A stretch of DNA of 5,502 nt from Puniceicoccaceae bacterium (GCA_003567255.1 PWZW01000208.1:1-5502), one strand, 5' to 3'. Shown: positions 1 through 4,754, counted from the stretch's first letter. Numbers and translations are program-made. Notes: a model not told the origin generated them from the sequence alone.

Positions 1-103
1 AATTGACCAACCACACCCCAGAATACCGGATGCGCTCTGGGAATTGCCGAGTGTTATTCGAGATTTAAGGCAAAAGCCTAGTAGTCTACCGTGGCTTACA
101 TCG

Positions 104-111
104 AAAGGAAG
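104..111 (+). promoter_or_regulatory. Shine-Dalgarno of the antitoxin remnant
   Basis: AAAGGAAG lies 7 bases before the ATG at 119. It supports this ATG as the original start of the antitoxin gene, although the frame is now broken after 14 codons. Confidence 0.55.
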
Positions 112-118
112 CATACTC

Positions 119-223
119 ATGAGCATTCATCCACAAGTCATTGAAAAAGATGGGAAAAAGTAATTTGTCATCCTCCCCTGCGAGGAGTTTTTGGCCATCA
201 AGGAGAAGGCCGGCCTGCTTGAC
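119..223 (+). pseudogene. Phd/YefM-type antitoxin, N-terminal remnant with premature stop
   Basis: The frame from ATG 119 reads MSIHPQVIEKDGKK, then a TAA stop (161-163), then FVILPCEEFLAIKEK in the same frame. This is the usual opening of short type II antitoxins of the Phd/YefM kind, where an E would normally stand at the stop (K-K-E-F-V-I-L-P-Y-E-E-F). One G-to-T change (GAA to TAA) explains the stop. Antitoxins of this family bind their own promoter through the N-terminal domain and neutralise a RelE/ParE/Doc-type toxin through the C-terminus. Here the C-terminal part is missing: about 30 residues after the start the frame passes into IS66 TnpB sequence. No partner toxin gene is visible in the window. 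The frame is also open upstream of the ATG back to base 2. Family assignment rests on about 30 residues, so the exact subfamily is uncertain. Confidence 0.72.
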
Positions 224-372
224 GCCGATCCGCTGAGCGGGCATTTGTTCGTGCTGCAAGCGCTGCCGAGACCGGATCAAGATTCTCAGCTTCGGCGGCA
301 GCGGCCTGTGGGTCTGCGCCAAGCGCTTGGAAAAAGGCACTCTCCACTGGCCCGACGAGCGGGCACCCATAA
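224..372 (+). pseudogene. tnpB: IS66-family TnpB (Orf2) fragment, frameshifted
   Basis: The first part reads DADPLSGHLFV in the frame of the antitoxin remnant. The next frame then gives CRDRIKILSFGGSGLWVCAKRL and EKGTLHWPDE. Together they match the core of IS66-family TnpB, whose hallmark is D-P-L-S-G-H-L-F-V-F, then R-x-D-R-I-K-I-L, then K-R-L-E-K-G-T-F-x-W-P. Restoring two bases near 254 (GTGTTCTGC instead of GTGCTGC) joins the two halves as FVFCKRCRDRIKIL, so the frame break is most simply a 2-base deletion. IS66 TnpB is a small accessory protein of unknown biochemical role needed with TnpA and TnpC for transposition. The N-terminal 25-45 residues, the C-terminal end, TnpA and TnpC are all absent, as are IS66 ends, so this is a dead scrap. 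Recognisable similarity fades by about 365-372. Confidence 0.78.
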
Positions 373-429
373 GGCGTCACATCCGAATTCTTGACAAATT
401 TTGGAACGGGCTGGTTGCGTTCGTTTTAT

Positions 430-436
430 GGGGAGG
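430..436 (+). promoter_or_regulatory. Shine-Dalgarno before the 445 ORF
   Basis: GGGGAGG stands 8 bases before the ATG at 445. It is the main reason to consider that ORF and to prefer ATG 445 over the TTG at 391. Confidence 0.35.
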
Positions 437-444
437 CTTTTGGA

Positions 445-711
445 ATGTTCCACCTTCCGAAGGTAGATCGCGCGGCTGCGCGGCAAGTGGCTGTTACTGT
501 GGACATGCTGGTAGAATTGCCGATATTTTTAATCAATTGGTTTTTTCATCCAGGCAGGTTTGCACAGGTCAACCTCGCCCCGAACCTTACCTTTACCACC
601 ATCCAAGACCACACTATTTCAATAACCGCCGCACAGCGGCTTTGTTCAACTAGACGCAGCGATCAACCCATTTTACCCGCCCGGCTTTTCGGGGATATTC
701 AGGAAAATTGA
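445..711 (+). CDS. Possible small protein, unrecognised
   Basis: An 88-residue ORF beginning MFHLPKVDRAAARQVAV, preceded by a good Shine-Dalgarno (GGGGAGG, 8-base gap). The frame is open further back to a TTG at 391, but that start has no ribosome site. Residues 20-35 (MLVELPIFLINWFF) form a short hydrophobic stretch, too irregular to call a membrane helix with confidence. I do not recognise a family. The overlapping frame that continues from the IS66 scrap (to 653) is equally long, so openness alone is weak evidence. It sits directly after dead mobile-element sequence and has no obvious partner gene, so it may be a remnant or chance ORF. Confidence 0.3.
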   Translation: MFHLPKVDRAAARQVAVTVDMLVELPIFLINWFFHPGRFAQVNLAPNLTFTTIQDHTISITAAQRLCSTRRSDQPILPARLFGDIQEN

Positions 712-932
712 AACCCGCAGGCTGGGTGATCACGCTTTACAATTCGAGAGAAGGAAAAGAGAATGGAGGAGTCGTAGCGATTGCGATTCAATTTGAGGGA
801 AGGTGTGAAAAGAATCCATCACCCTGAAAGGAAGTCCCCGTGGACGCCTTTGCCGGGATGGCTTTTAAAATGAAATCCAGACATTCCCAGCGCTCCCTCG
901 GATTCCACCGTTGAGAACTGCACGACCCAAAA
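712..932. other. Intergenic stretch without a supported gene
   Basis: I see no ORF with family similarity, RNA gene or clear terminator here. Purine-rich bits such as GAGAAGGAAAAGAGAATGGAGG (as short runs near 745-769) resemble ribosome sites, but the ATG at 763 meets a stop after four codons. It is presumably the upstream region of the DUF2071 gene, yet I cannot point to a convincing promoter. Confidence 0.5.
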
Positions 933-953
933 GGCCTTCGGCCCTATCCAGAC
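933..953. repeat. Lone repeat hairpin, inverted match to the 1774-2148 array
   Basis: GGCC-TTC-GGCC (933-943) is a 4-bp stem with a 3-base loop, the same design as the stem-loops downstream of the DUF2071 gene. Its right flank GGCCCTATCCAGAC (940-953) is, in reverse complement, GTCTGGATAGGGCC, which matches GTTTGGATAGGGCC at 1990-2003 in 13 of 14 positions. So this is a single unit of the array in the opposite orientation, about 16 bases before the DUF2071 start. Confidence 0.6.
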
Positions 954-968
954 GAGTTCGATGAAGAA

Positions 969-1736
969 ATGAAGATACCCGCAATTACAGGAATTATCAG
1001 GCGACGGATCTTGCTTAACTACCGAATTGCACCTGAGGTGGTTAAGCAGGTTCTCCCTGCACCTTTTCGCCCAAAATTAGTTGCTGGATATGCGATTGCG
1101 GGAATTTGCCTCATCCGTTTGGAGGCGATCCGCCCGAAAGGGATGCCGGGAGTGTTCGGATTATCGAGCGAGAATTCTGCACATCGTATTGCTGTCACAT
1201 GGGAGGATGATTCTGGTCCTCGTGAAGGGGTATTTGTCCCGCGGCGTGACACGGATTCACGTTTGAATTCTTTAGCGGGCGGACGAATATTTCCTGGCGT
1301 ACATCATCACTCAAGATTCACGGTAAGCGACCAGGACGGTCGGATTTCTCTCCGAGTAGATGCCAATGACCACGCATCTCCAATAGTGGACCTTGAGGTC
1401 AATGAAACTGATGGATTTCCACAGGGATCTATTTTCAAGACGCTTCAAGAGTCTTCCAAGTTTTTCGAGGGTGGCTGTGTGGGATATTCCTCTCGCCCTG
1501 ATTCCTGCACCCTAGACGGTCTCTTGCTTGAAGTTGCGGATTGGCGAGTGTCGTCTGTAAGTGTCGGTTACGTTAATTCGGCCTACTTTGATGACCGGTC
1601 ACTTTTTCCTAAAGACAGGATTAAGTTCGATCATGCATTGCTCATGCGCGACATTCGCCACGAATGGCACTCTGAACCCACGATGAACTCCGCACAATCG
1701 GATCGGTTCTTCTGCAATCCCCGTGGGATCGTTTAA
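969..1736 (+). CDS. DUF2071 family protein (YqjF-like)
   Basis: A complete 255-residue protein of the DUF2071 family (COG3361, YqjF-like). The whole length fits: N-terminal ITGIIRRRILLNYRI (6-20), the LPAPFRPKLV segment (29-38), GYAIAGICLIRL (40-51), the SSENSAHRIAV stretch (66-76), VPRRDTDSRLNSLAGGRIFPG (90-110, with P-R-R-D-T as key residues), the VHHH cluster (111-114), and HEWH (231-234) near the C-terminus. The family is thought to share the fold of acetoacetate decarboxylase-like proteins; no reaction has been settled, so I assign none. There is no signal peptide or membrane segment, so it should be cytoplasmic. ATG 969 is chosen because the family begins this way; the ribosome site is weak (GATGAAGAA). 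A tiny ATGAAGAAATGA frame (961-972) ends across the start. No gene shares an operon with it: repeat hairpins lie on both sides. The last 20 residues look nonstandard. Confidence 0.9.
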   Translation: MKIPAITGIIRRRILLNYRIAPEVVKQVLPAPFRPKLVAGYAIAGICLIRLEAIRPKGMPGVFGLSSENSAHRIAVTWEDDSGPREGVFVPRRDTDSRLNSLAGGRIFPGVHHHSRFTVSDQDGRISLRVDANDHASPIVDLEVNETDGFPQGSIFKTLQESSKFFEGGCVGYSSRPDSCTLDGLLLEVADWRVSSVSVGYVNSAYFDDRSLFPKDRIKFDHALLMRDIRHEWHSEPTMNSAQSDRFFCNPRGIV

Positions 1737-1773
1737 AGCATATGCTGTTCTATTTGACCCAGACCTTTTACCC

Positions 1774-1848
1774 GACGGCGCCGCCGTCTTTGGACTGCGG
1801 CAGCCTTGCTGCCGCCTTCTGTGTAGGCAGCCCTGCTGCCAAGCGCTT
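1774..1848. repeat. Hairpin array, left block
   Basis: Three consecutive perfect stem-loops: GACGGC-GCC-GCCGTC (1774-1788), GCGGCAGC-CTT-GCTGCCGC (1797-1815) and GGCAGC-CCT-GCTGCC (1826-1840), followed by the palindrome AAGCGCTT (1841-1848). All three have 3-base loops. Stems differ in sequence, so structure rather than sequence is kept. One plus frame through it reads LDCGSLAAAF, a string I recall from spurious protein calls in Verrucomicrobia genomes. The first stem, 38 bases after the DUF2071 stop and followed by TTT, could also end that transcript. Confidence 0.8.
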
Positions 1849-1969
1849 GTCGCTGTCCAGGCTTCCTTTGGCATGAAAAAATCGTTCAGGCTTACAATCT
1901 TTAGCGGACGTGTCGCAGGAGGGATGGATACATGGAGCTCAACTGCTGGCCTGGGCGTCGCAGATTGAA
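1849..1969. other. Spacer between the two hairpin blocks
   Basis: About 120 bases that separate the two hairpin groups. I see no ORF of note, no strong stem and no recognisable motif apart from an AGGAGGGATGG stretch (1917-1927) whose ATG opens a short frame without family similarity. Confidence 0.5.
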
Positions 1970-2148
1970 GCAGGCCTTCAGCCTGCAACGGTTTGGATAG
2001 GGCCAGGTACCCAGGGCGTTGCCCTAGGCTAGGTTGAGCGACGCCGTTGGCGTCATGAGCGTTTAGGGCCAATGGCCTTATGCACCGTAGCCCAGCGCAA
2101 GGCGCTGGGTCGGATGGCGAAAAGAAAGTCCGTAGGCTGAAAGCCTGC
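1970..2148. repeat. Hairpin array, right block
   Basis: Six more stem-loops: GCAGGC-CTTCA-GCCTGC (1970-1986), CCAGGGC-GTT-GCCCTAGG with a bulged A (2011-2028), GACGCC-GTT-GGCGTC (2040-2054), AGGGCC-AAT-GGCCTT (2065-2079, one G-T pair), CCCAGCGC-AAG-GCGCTGGG (2091-2109) and AGGCT-GAA-AGCCT (2134-2146). Five of six have 3-base loops. Spacers are mostly 10-25 bases, and stem sequences differ from unit to unit while pairing is preserved. No coding frame here resembles a protein family. Arrays of this kind are, to my recollection, common between genes in Verrucomicrobia and Planctomycetes; their role is not known to me. Confidence 0.82.
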
Positions 2149-2276
2149 CTCAAAACTTTGGTGGCGCACCCTCTGCCTTAAACGTCTCTACAAATCACAC
2201 GATAATTGCTGAAGATTCAAAGTTTCTTTGGGTAGGGCTAAACCCCATACTAATTTATCTTAATTCACGCCATGCT

Positions 2277-2283
2277 AAGGAGG
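2277..2283 (+). promoter_or_regulatory. Shine-Dalgarno of the small-ORF cassette
   Basis: AAGGAGG is a near-perfect anti-16S match, but only 2 bases separate it from the ATG at 2286, closer than the usual 5-9. Either the spacing is tolerated or translation is inefficient. No other in-frame start fits better. Confidence 0.55.
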
Positions 2284-2285
2284 AT

Positions 2286-2552
2286 ATGAAAAATCGCTCG
2301 CTCACCTCCTCTTGTTCTATAACCGTCAATACCTCGGCGGCTTGCCTCATCGGCTCAGTTGCTCAGGGTCAAGTCATCCTCGATACCAATGTTATTAAAG
2401 TTATTGGCGGCATAGACCAGAGCGATGGGTCAGGTGGACTAAGGTATAACGCCTGCGGCGGGGTAGAGGCGCTACCCGAGCCAGCAAGGTACGCTGGCCT
2501 TTTCGGGGTGGACCTAATGACCTCGCCAAGCTTACGTCATGAGCAAAAGTAA
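2286..2552 (+). CDS. Hypothetical protein, first ORF of a small-ORF cassette
   Basis: An 88-residue ORF beginning MKNRSLTSSCSITVNTSAA. I do not recognise a family. Residues 18-43 (AACLIGSVAQGQ, then VILDTNVIKVIGGI) are mildly hydrophobic; with the basic N-terminus this could be a weak signal sequence with a possible A-Q-G cleavage region, but it is not typical. The remainder is polar. The start is taken from AAGGAGG immediately upstream. Its last 14 bases overlap the next ORF, which suggests coupled translation. The 3' half contains two stem-loops (2461-2477 and 2480-2498), unusual inside a small gene, so either the gene is not coding there or the message is structured. Three ORFs in a row with overlaps make a real operon more likely than chance. 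Confidence 0.42.
   Translation: MKNRSLTSSCSITVNTSAACLIGSVAQGQVILDTNVIKVIGGIDQSDGSGGLRYNACGGVEALPEPARYAGLFGVDLMTSPSLRHEQK
2461..2503 (+). other. Tandem stem-loops inside the first cassette ORF
   Basis: GGGTAG-AGGCG-CTACCC (2461-2477) is followed directly by GCCAGC-AAGGTAC-GCTGGC (2480-2498) and then CTTTT (2499-2503). The second looks like an intrinsic terminator with a short T run, yet it lies 50 bases before the end of the ORF. It could cause attenuation of the downstream ORFs or be a repeat unit captured by the frame. Confidence 0.45.
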
Positions 2553-2688
2553 AGCTGCTATGGATTGTTGCGTTGCCCGTCGCCAGTTTGGTTTGTCTCG
2601 CATCATTAAAAAACGGCTCTCAGCAGATGCTGACGAGTGGTTTCAAAAAGAGCAAAAACGCTTAAAAAGGAGGGTCATGTATGCCTAA
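2539..2688 (+). CDS. Hypothetical 49-residue basic protein
   Basis: Reads MSKSKAAMDCCVARRQFGL, then SRIIKKRLSADADEWFQKEQ and KRLKRRVMYA. It is strongly basic (K/R clusters at the middle and C-terminus) with a likely amphipathic helix from about residue 20 to 45 and no membrane segment. I do not recognise a family; a nucleic-acid-binding or regulatory role is only a guess from charge. It overlaps the upstream ORF by 14 bases and the downstream ORF by 8 (ATGCCTAA), and its end encodes the ribosome site of the next ORF. No Shine-Dalgarno is seen before its ATG, which fits translation by coupling. Confidence 0.42.
   Translation: MSKSKAAMDCCVARRQFGLSRIIKKRLSADADEWFQKEQKRLKRRVMYA
2667..2674 (+). 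promoter_or_regulatory. Shine-Dalgarno of the third cassette ORF
   Basis: AAGGAGGG lies 6 bases before the ATG at 2681, the best ribosome site in the window. It decides 2681 as the start over the ATG at 2677, which belongs to the upstream frame and lies too close. Confidence 0.7.
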
Positions 2689-2974
2689 CCTCGCCAAGCA
2701 AAGACATTTGATTGAAGGGCTTGAGCGAACCGTGCAGGCGGAGCGTCCGGCCCTGCTCAACGCCGCCAAGGCGATTGATTTCCCTACTAAAAAGGTCATG
2801 GTCACTGTGGGGACCGTCTTGATCGCGACTGACCTTGCACCAGGAGTAAAGGCAGCCGCTCAACTTTTTATCAAGAGGAAGCATTCGGGCGCTAAGTGTA
2901 AAGCATGCATGGATCTGGGTCTCCAGGCTCCAGTGATGCTATCGACTTTACAGAAACTGTTCGGCTCAAGGTAA
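2681..2974 (+). CDS. Hypothetical protein with CxxC motif, third cassette ORF
   Basis: A 97-residue ORF with an excellent ribosome site. Residues 1-35 are helical and charged (MPNLAKQRHLIEGLERTVQ...), residues 39-51 (VMVTVGTVLIATD) are hydrophobic but short for a membrane span, and 63-76 hold a basic run ending in a CKAC motif (C73, C76). I do not recognise a family. The stop at 2972-2974 (TAA) is followed in the same frame by 13 open codons and then the ATG of the 3014 ORF, which carries a second CxxC (CPAC). This raises the possibility that the two are halves of one zinc-binding protein broken by a stop. A minus-strand frame over the same bases (2860-3174) has no better support. Confidence 0.5.
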   Translation: MPNLAKQRHLIEGLERTVQAERPALLNAAKAIDFPTKKVMVTVGTVLIATDLAPGVKAAAQLFIKRKHSGAKCKACMDLGLQAPVMLSTLQKLFGSR

Positions 2975-3013
2975 AGGACCGACCTCCACCACGGTGAGCA
3001 CACCGGGCGCCCC

Positions 3014-3190
3014 ATGAAGGAACCTTGGCTTGCTCGGATATTGCTCTCTATGGCCTCAGTCTCAGCGGTAGAGGCCACAAGCCATTTGTGCAAACCTATC
3101 CGCCCCGGTGGTCGGGGGTGTCCTGCGTGCGGTGGGGTTCCTGATGGAACGGCAGCAGGAAAAACGGACGGCAAGGTTATGGAATCATAA
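3014..3190 (+). CDS. Hypothetical 58-residue protein or C-terminal half of the preceding ORF
   Basis: Reads MKEPWLARILLSMASVSAVE and then, after ATSHLCKPIRPGG, RGCPACGGVPDG. The start has no Shine-Dalgarno. Cysteines 26, 36 and 39 include a CPAC knuckle followed by G-G, like half of a zinc ribbon. It lies 39 bases after the previous ORF in the same frame, with no stop in between, so it may be the continuation of a longer gene rather than a separate one. If separate, residues 5-21 could pass as a weak signal peptide. The stop sits within the 3169-3198 hairpin. Not a family I recognise; low confidence as an independent gene. Confidence 0.33.
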   Translation: MKEPWLARILLSMASVSAVEATSHLCKPIRPGGRGCPACGGVPDGTAAGKTDGKVMES

Positions 3191-3198
3191 CCCTGCCG
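3169..3198. terminator. Strong stem-loop closing the small-ORF cassette
   Basis: CGGCA-A-GGTTATG, loop GAAT, CATAACC-C-TGCCG: 12 base pairs with a single A-C mismatch. It overlaps the stop codon of the 3014 ORF and lies between convergent coding regions (the entericidin gene comes from the other side), where a shared transcript end is expected. No T run follows on either strand, so an intrinsic terminator is only a possible reading; an RNA-stabilising hairpin fits as well. Confidence 0.45.
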
Positions 3199-3295
3199 CC
3201 CACTTGTCCGGCCCGTAGAGACGTGGCAAAAGACAGATTCAGGACAGATCCACGGAACGTCTAAGCTTCAGTAGATGCGGCCGTCGCGTTTTCGC

Positions 3296-3424
3296 TTAAT
3301 CCGCTGCTCTTTGGATACTCTCTCCGGCTGCTTCGACATCTTCGCCAACACCATCCACGGTGTTGCACGCAGAAAGTACGACAAGAGCCCCTACACAGGC
3401 GAGTAAACTAAGTAGTTTCTTCAT
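3296..3424 (-). CDS. ecn: Entericidin-type small lipoprotein
   Basis: A 42-residue protein, MKKLLSLLACVGALVVLSAC followed by NTVDGVGEDVEAAGESIQRAAD. It has a classical lipoprotein signal: two lysines, a hydrophobic core (residues 4-16) and the lipobox L-S-A-C with the lipidated cysteine at 20. The mature part N-T-V-x-G-x-G-x-D-x-x-x-x-G-x-x-I is the entericidin A/B signature, and the length (about 40-48 residues) is typical. Entericidins are envelope lipoproteins named for a stress-linked bacteriolytic pair in E. coli; in most bacteria the copy is single and its role unclear. Upstream on the same strand, 32 bases away, is the DUF1328 pseudogene, so the two probably shared a message. No clear Shine-Dalgarno precedes the ATG. 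With the DUF1328 5' end destroyed by the IS, the original promoter may be gone. Confidence 0.88.
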   Translation of the reverse strand: MKKLLSLLACVGALVVLSACNTVDGVGEDVEAAGESIQRAAD

Positions 3425-3456
3425 ATGACTATGGGTTATGGTTTAATCTTCGGTGA

Positions 3457-3621
3457 TTACCCCGTTGTTTTATTTGAACGCTTCCCCATAATAACGGAAA
3501 TAACGAGAAGAACAAGAAAAACAAAGAAGAGGATTTTGGCGATGCCTGTGGCAGCGCCGGCGATTCCACCGAAGCCGAGAACGGCCGCGATAATAGCAAT
3601 GACGAGAAATGTGATAGTCCA
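3457..3621 (-). pseudogene. DUF1328 (YtjA-like) small membrane protein, start codon lost
   Basis: Reading minus from 3621: WTITFLVIAIIAAVLGFGGI, then AGAATGIAKILFFVFLVLL and VISVIMGKRSNKTTG. This is nearly the complete DUF1328 (YtjA) family protein of about 55 residues: two membrane helices around the G-F-G-G-I-A-G-A-A-x-G-I-A-K-I-L-F-F signature. The family normally begins M-L-x-W-T, so only the first two or three codons are missing. Upstream in frame come GGC, AGT, GCT, GAC, CTG and then the transposase stop TAA (3637-3639); no ATG, GTG or TTG is available. The IS end has therefore replaced the start. The function of the family is unknown; it often sits with other small stress-related membrane proteins. 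It is probably not translated now unless a rare start such as CTG 3636 is used. Confidence 0.85.
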
Positions 3622-3623
3622 GC

Positions 3624-3640
3624 CACTAGCGTCCAGTTAA
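3624..3640 (+). repeat. Left terminal inverted repeat of the IS4-family element
   Basis: CACTAGCGTCCAGTTAA matches the right end in 16 of 17 positions. The core GTCCAGTTAA (3631-3640) is certain. CACTAG may instead be partly target sequence, since CTAG reads the same on both strands. Confidence 0.8.
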
Positions 3641-4591
3641 AAGCCCCTGAGTGTCAATTGGTTAGAAATCAAAAGATGGTCTTCCGTAGTAGAGAAATCT
3701 GTAAGTAGTTCATCGGAAGGAACTTTCTGAAACACGTTGACGCTCAAAATTTGCAATATTCGACTCAGACTTTGATTGGTTCCATGAATTTTATTGAGAC
3801 AGGCCACCAAAAGGTAAACGCAGAGGGCGATCCAAATCTGGGTGCGCACGGCGTTTTCGGTCGTGCCAAAGAACGCTTTGATGCGCAGGTTCTGTTTGCT
3901 CCACTTGAAAAAGAGCTCAATCTGCCAGCGGCTTTTGTAGATCGCTGCAATGGTAAGAGCAGGGAGATCAAAATGGTTTGTAAGAAAGACCAACCTTTTC
4001 CCGGAATTAGTATCGACATAGCTGATACGCCGCAACCGACGGGGATAGTCCCGCTTCCCTTTTTGGGTTTGAAGGCGTATGGTTTGGTCGCACCGCAAGC
4101 CAGTCGTTTTATCGACAGGCCGCGATTCGAGTGTGAAGCTTAATCGCCGCCTTTGTGGATCGGAAATGCGCCCAGGGAAAGACAGACAGGCACAGGTCGA
4201 TGGTGGAAGCATCAACGGCATAAACCATCTCGTCGAGATCGAGTCCGTTGGAGTCACCGGAATACAACCGTCTCGCCTTGCGGATAAGAATTTGAGCGAG
4301 TGCTTCGTAAACACGCCAATCCCGATGCTCGTTCGCGTAAGCGAGGTTTGTTCGAGTTATGTTGCCACGAATGCCCATTGCGTAGCGGTGGGAGCAACCC
4401 CGCAGGCAGGCTTCGATGTCCCGCAAACTCTCCCTAAAGGTGATCTGCGCAAAGGCCATTGCCAGAAATTGATCACGGGCGGTCATAGCTTTGCTAGATC
4501 TCGGCATCGGCTGCAGAGACATGCAGCGATTGAACTGCTCTCGGTGGATCAAATCGGTAACTTGTGTGAAGATGAGGCGTCCGGTGTTCAT
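3637..4591 (-). pseudogene. IS4-family transposase with N-terminal DUF4372, internal deletion and frameshift
   Basis: The N-terminal part (4591 down to about 4130) reads MNTGRLIFTQVTDLIHREQF and onward, including DQFLAMAFAQITFRESLRDI, the DUF4372 domain of this IS4 subgroup. It ends with VYAVDASTIDLCLSVFPWA and AAIKLHT, containing the first catalytic Asp (V-D-A-S). The C-terminal part (about 4125 to 3637), in another frame, begins SRPVDKTTGLRCDQTI and holds the IS4 Y-(2)-R-(3)-E-(6)-K signature as YKSRWQIELFFKWSK, with the catalytic Glu. Between them the usual 65-75 residues are missing, including the F-Y-I-M-D-R-G-Y segment with the second catalytic Asp. The junction near 4122-4132 also shifts the frame: the N-terminal frame stops at TAA 4109-4111. 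A DDE transposase without its second Asp cannot cut DNA. Start chosen at ATG 4591 because the family begins this way. Confidence 0.9.
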
Positions 4592-4703
4592 CCCTCATTG
4601 AGAATGAACCTTCGGCCCGACGACCAGCCCGTTCAAATGCGTCACACGCGTTTTTCTTCATTAGCTTCTAGAAATGAACAACCTACAAAACTCAAATAAC
4701 TCC

Positions 4704-4720
4704 TTAACTGGACACTAGTG
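4704..4720 (-). repeat. Right terminal inverted repeat of the IS4-family element
   Basis: TTAACTGGACACTAGTG, reverse complement CACTAGTGTCCAGTTAA, pairs with 3624-3640 in 16 of 17 positions. It lies 34 bases before the DUF3185 start, so the native upstream region of that gene has been replaced almost wholly. Confidence 0.8.
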
Positions 4721-4754
4721 ATACGCTTTATTTGAAAAAGTCACACCACACATT

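Larger units (their letters stand above)
3624..4720 (-). mobile_element. IS4-family insertion sequence, internally deleted
   Basis: Bounded by inverted repeats at 3624-3640 and 4704-4720, giving about 1097 bp (1083 bp if only GTCCAGTTAA is counted). It carries one transposase gene on the minus strand whose stop codon lies inside the left repeat. A complete relative should be about 200 bp longer, because the transposase lacks its middle. I find no convincing 9-13 bp target duplication: the flanks (GTGATAGTCCAGC on the left, ATACGCTTTATTTG on the right) do not match. The element separates DUF1328/entericidin from DUF3185. It could still be moved in trans, since both ends look intact. Confidence 0.87.

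Noticed and set aside
391..419. Promoter with TTGACA at 391-396
   Set aside because: A perfect -35 box is present, but no acceptable -10 lies 16-18 bases downstream (GTTGCG).
1723..1968. Plus-strand 81-residue frame after DUF2071
   Set aside because: Its Cys/Gln-rich sequence comes from reading the GCAGC hairpins; this is a typical spurious call in such arrays.
1774..2148. CRISPR array
   Set aside because: Units are not identical direct repeats, spacers vary in length, and the stems differ in sequence.
1599..2153. Minus-strand 184-residue frame across the hairpin array
   Set aside because: It overlaps the well-supported DUF2071 gene and is made of translated palindromes; no family pattern.
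2860..3174. Minus-strand 104-residue frame
   Set aside because: Pro/Ser-rich without family signal, antisense to ORFs with a strong ribosome site.
3169..3198. Integron attC site
   Set aside because: A palindrome with GTTAT-like arms is present, but the conserved core sites, spacer layout and bulged bases of attC are absent and no integrase is near.
3425..3640. Plus and minus shadow frames over DUF1328 (also 3429-3626 minus)
   Set aside because: Another minus frame over the same bases gives a clear DUF1328 protein; these are antisense or shifted readings of it.
3751..4699. Plus-strand frames of 130 and 206 residues inside the IS
   Set aside because: They are antisense to the recognisable IS4 transposase and show no family similarity.
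3626..4718. CTAG as a clean 4-bp target duplication of the IS
   Set aside because: CTAG is its own reverse complement, so it fits the inverted repeat equally well, and joining the flanks there does not restore the DUF1328 start.
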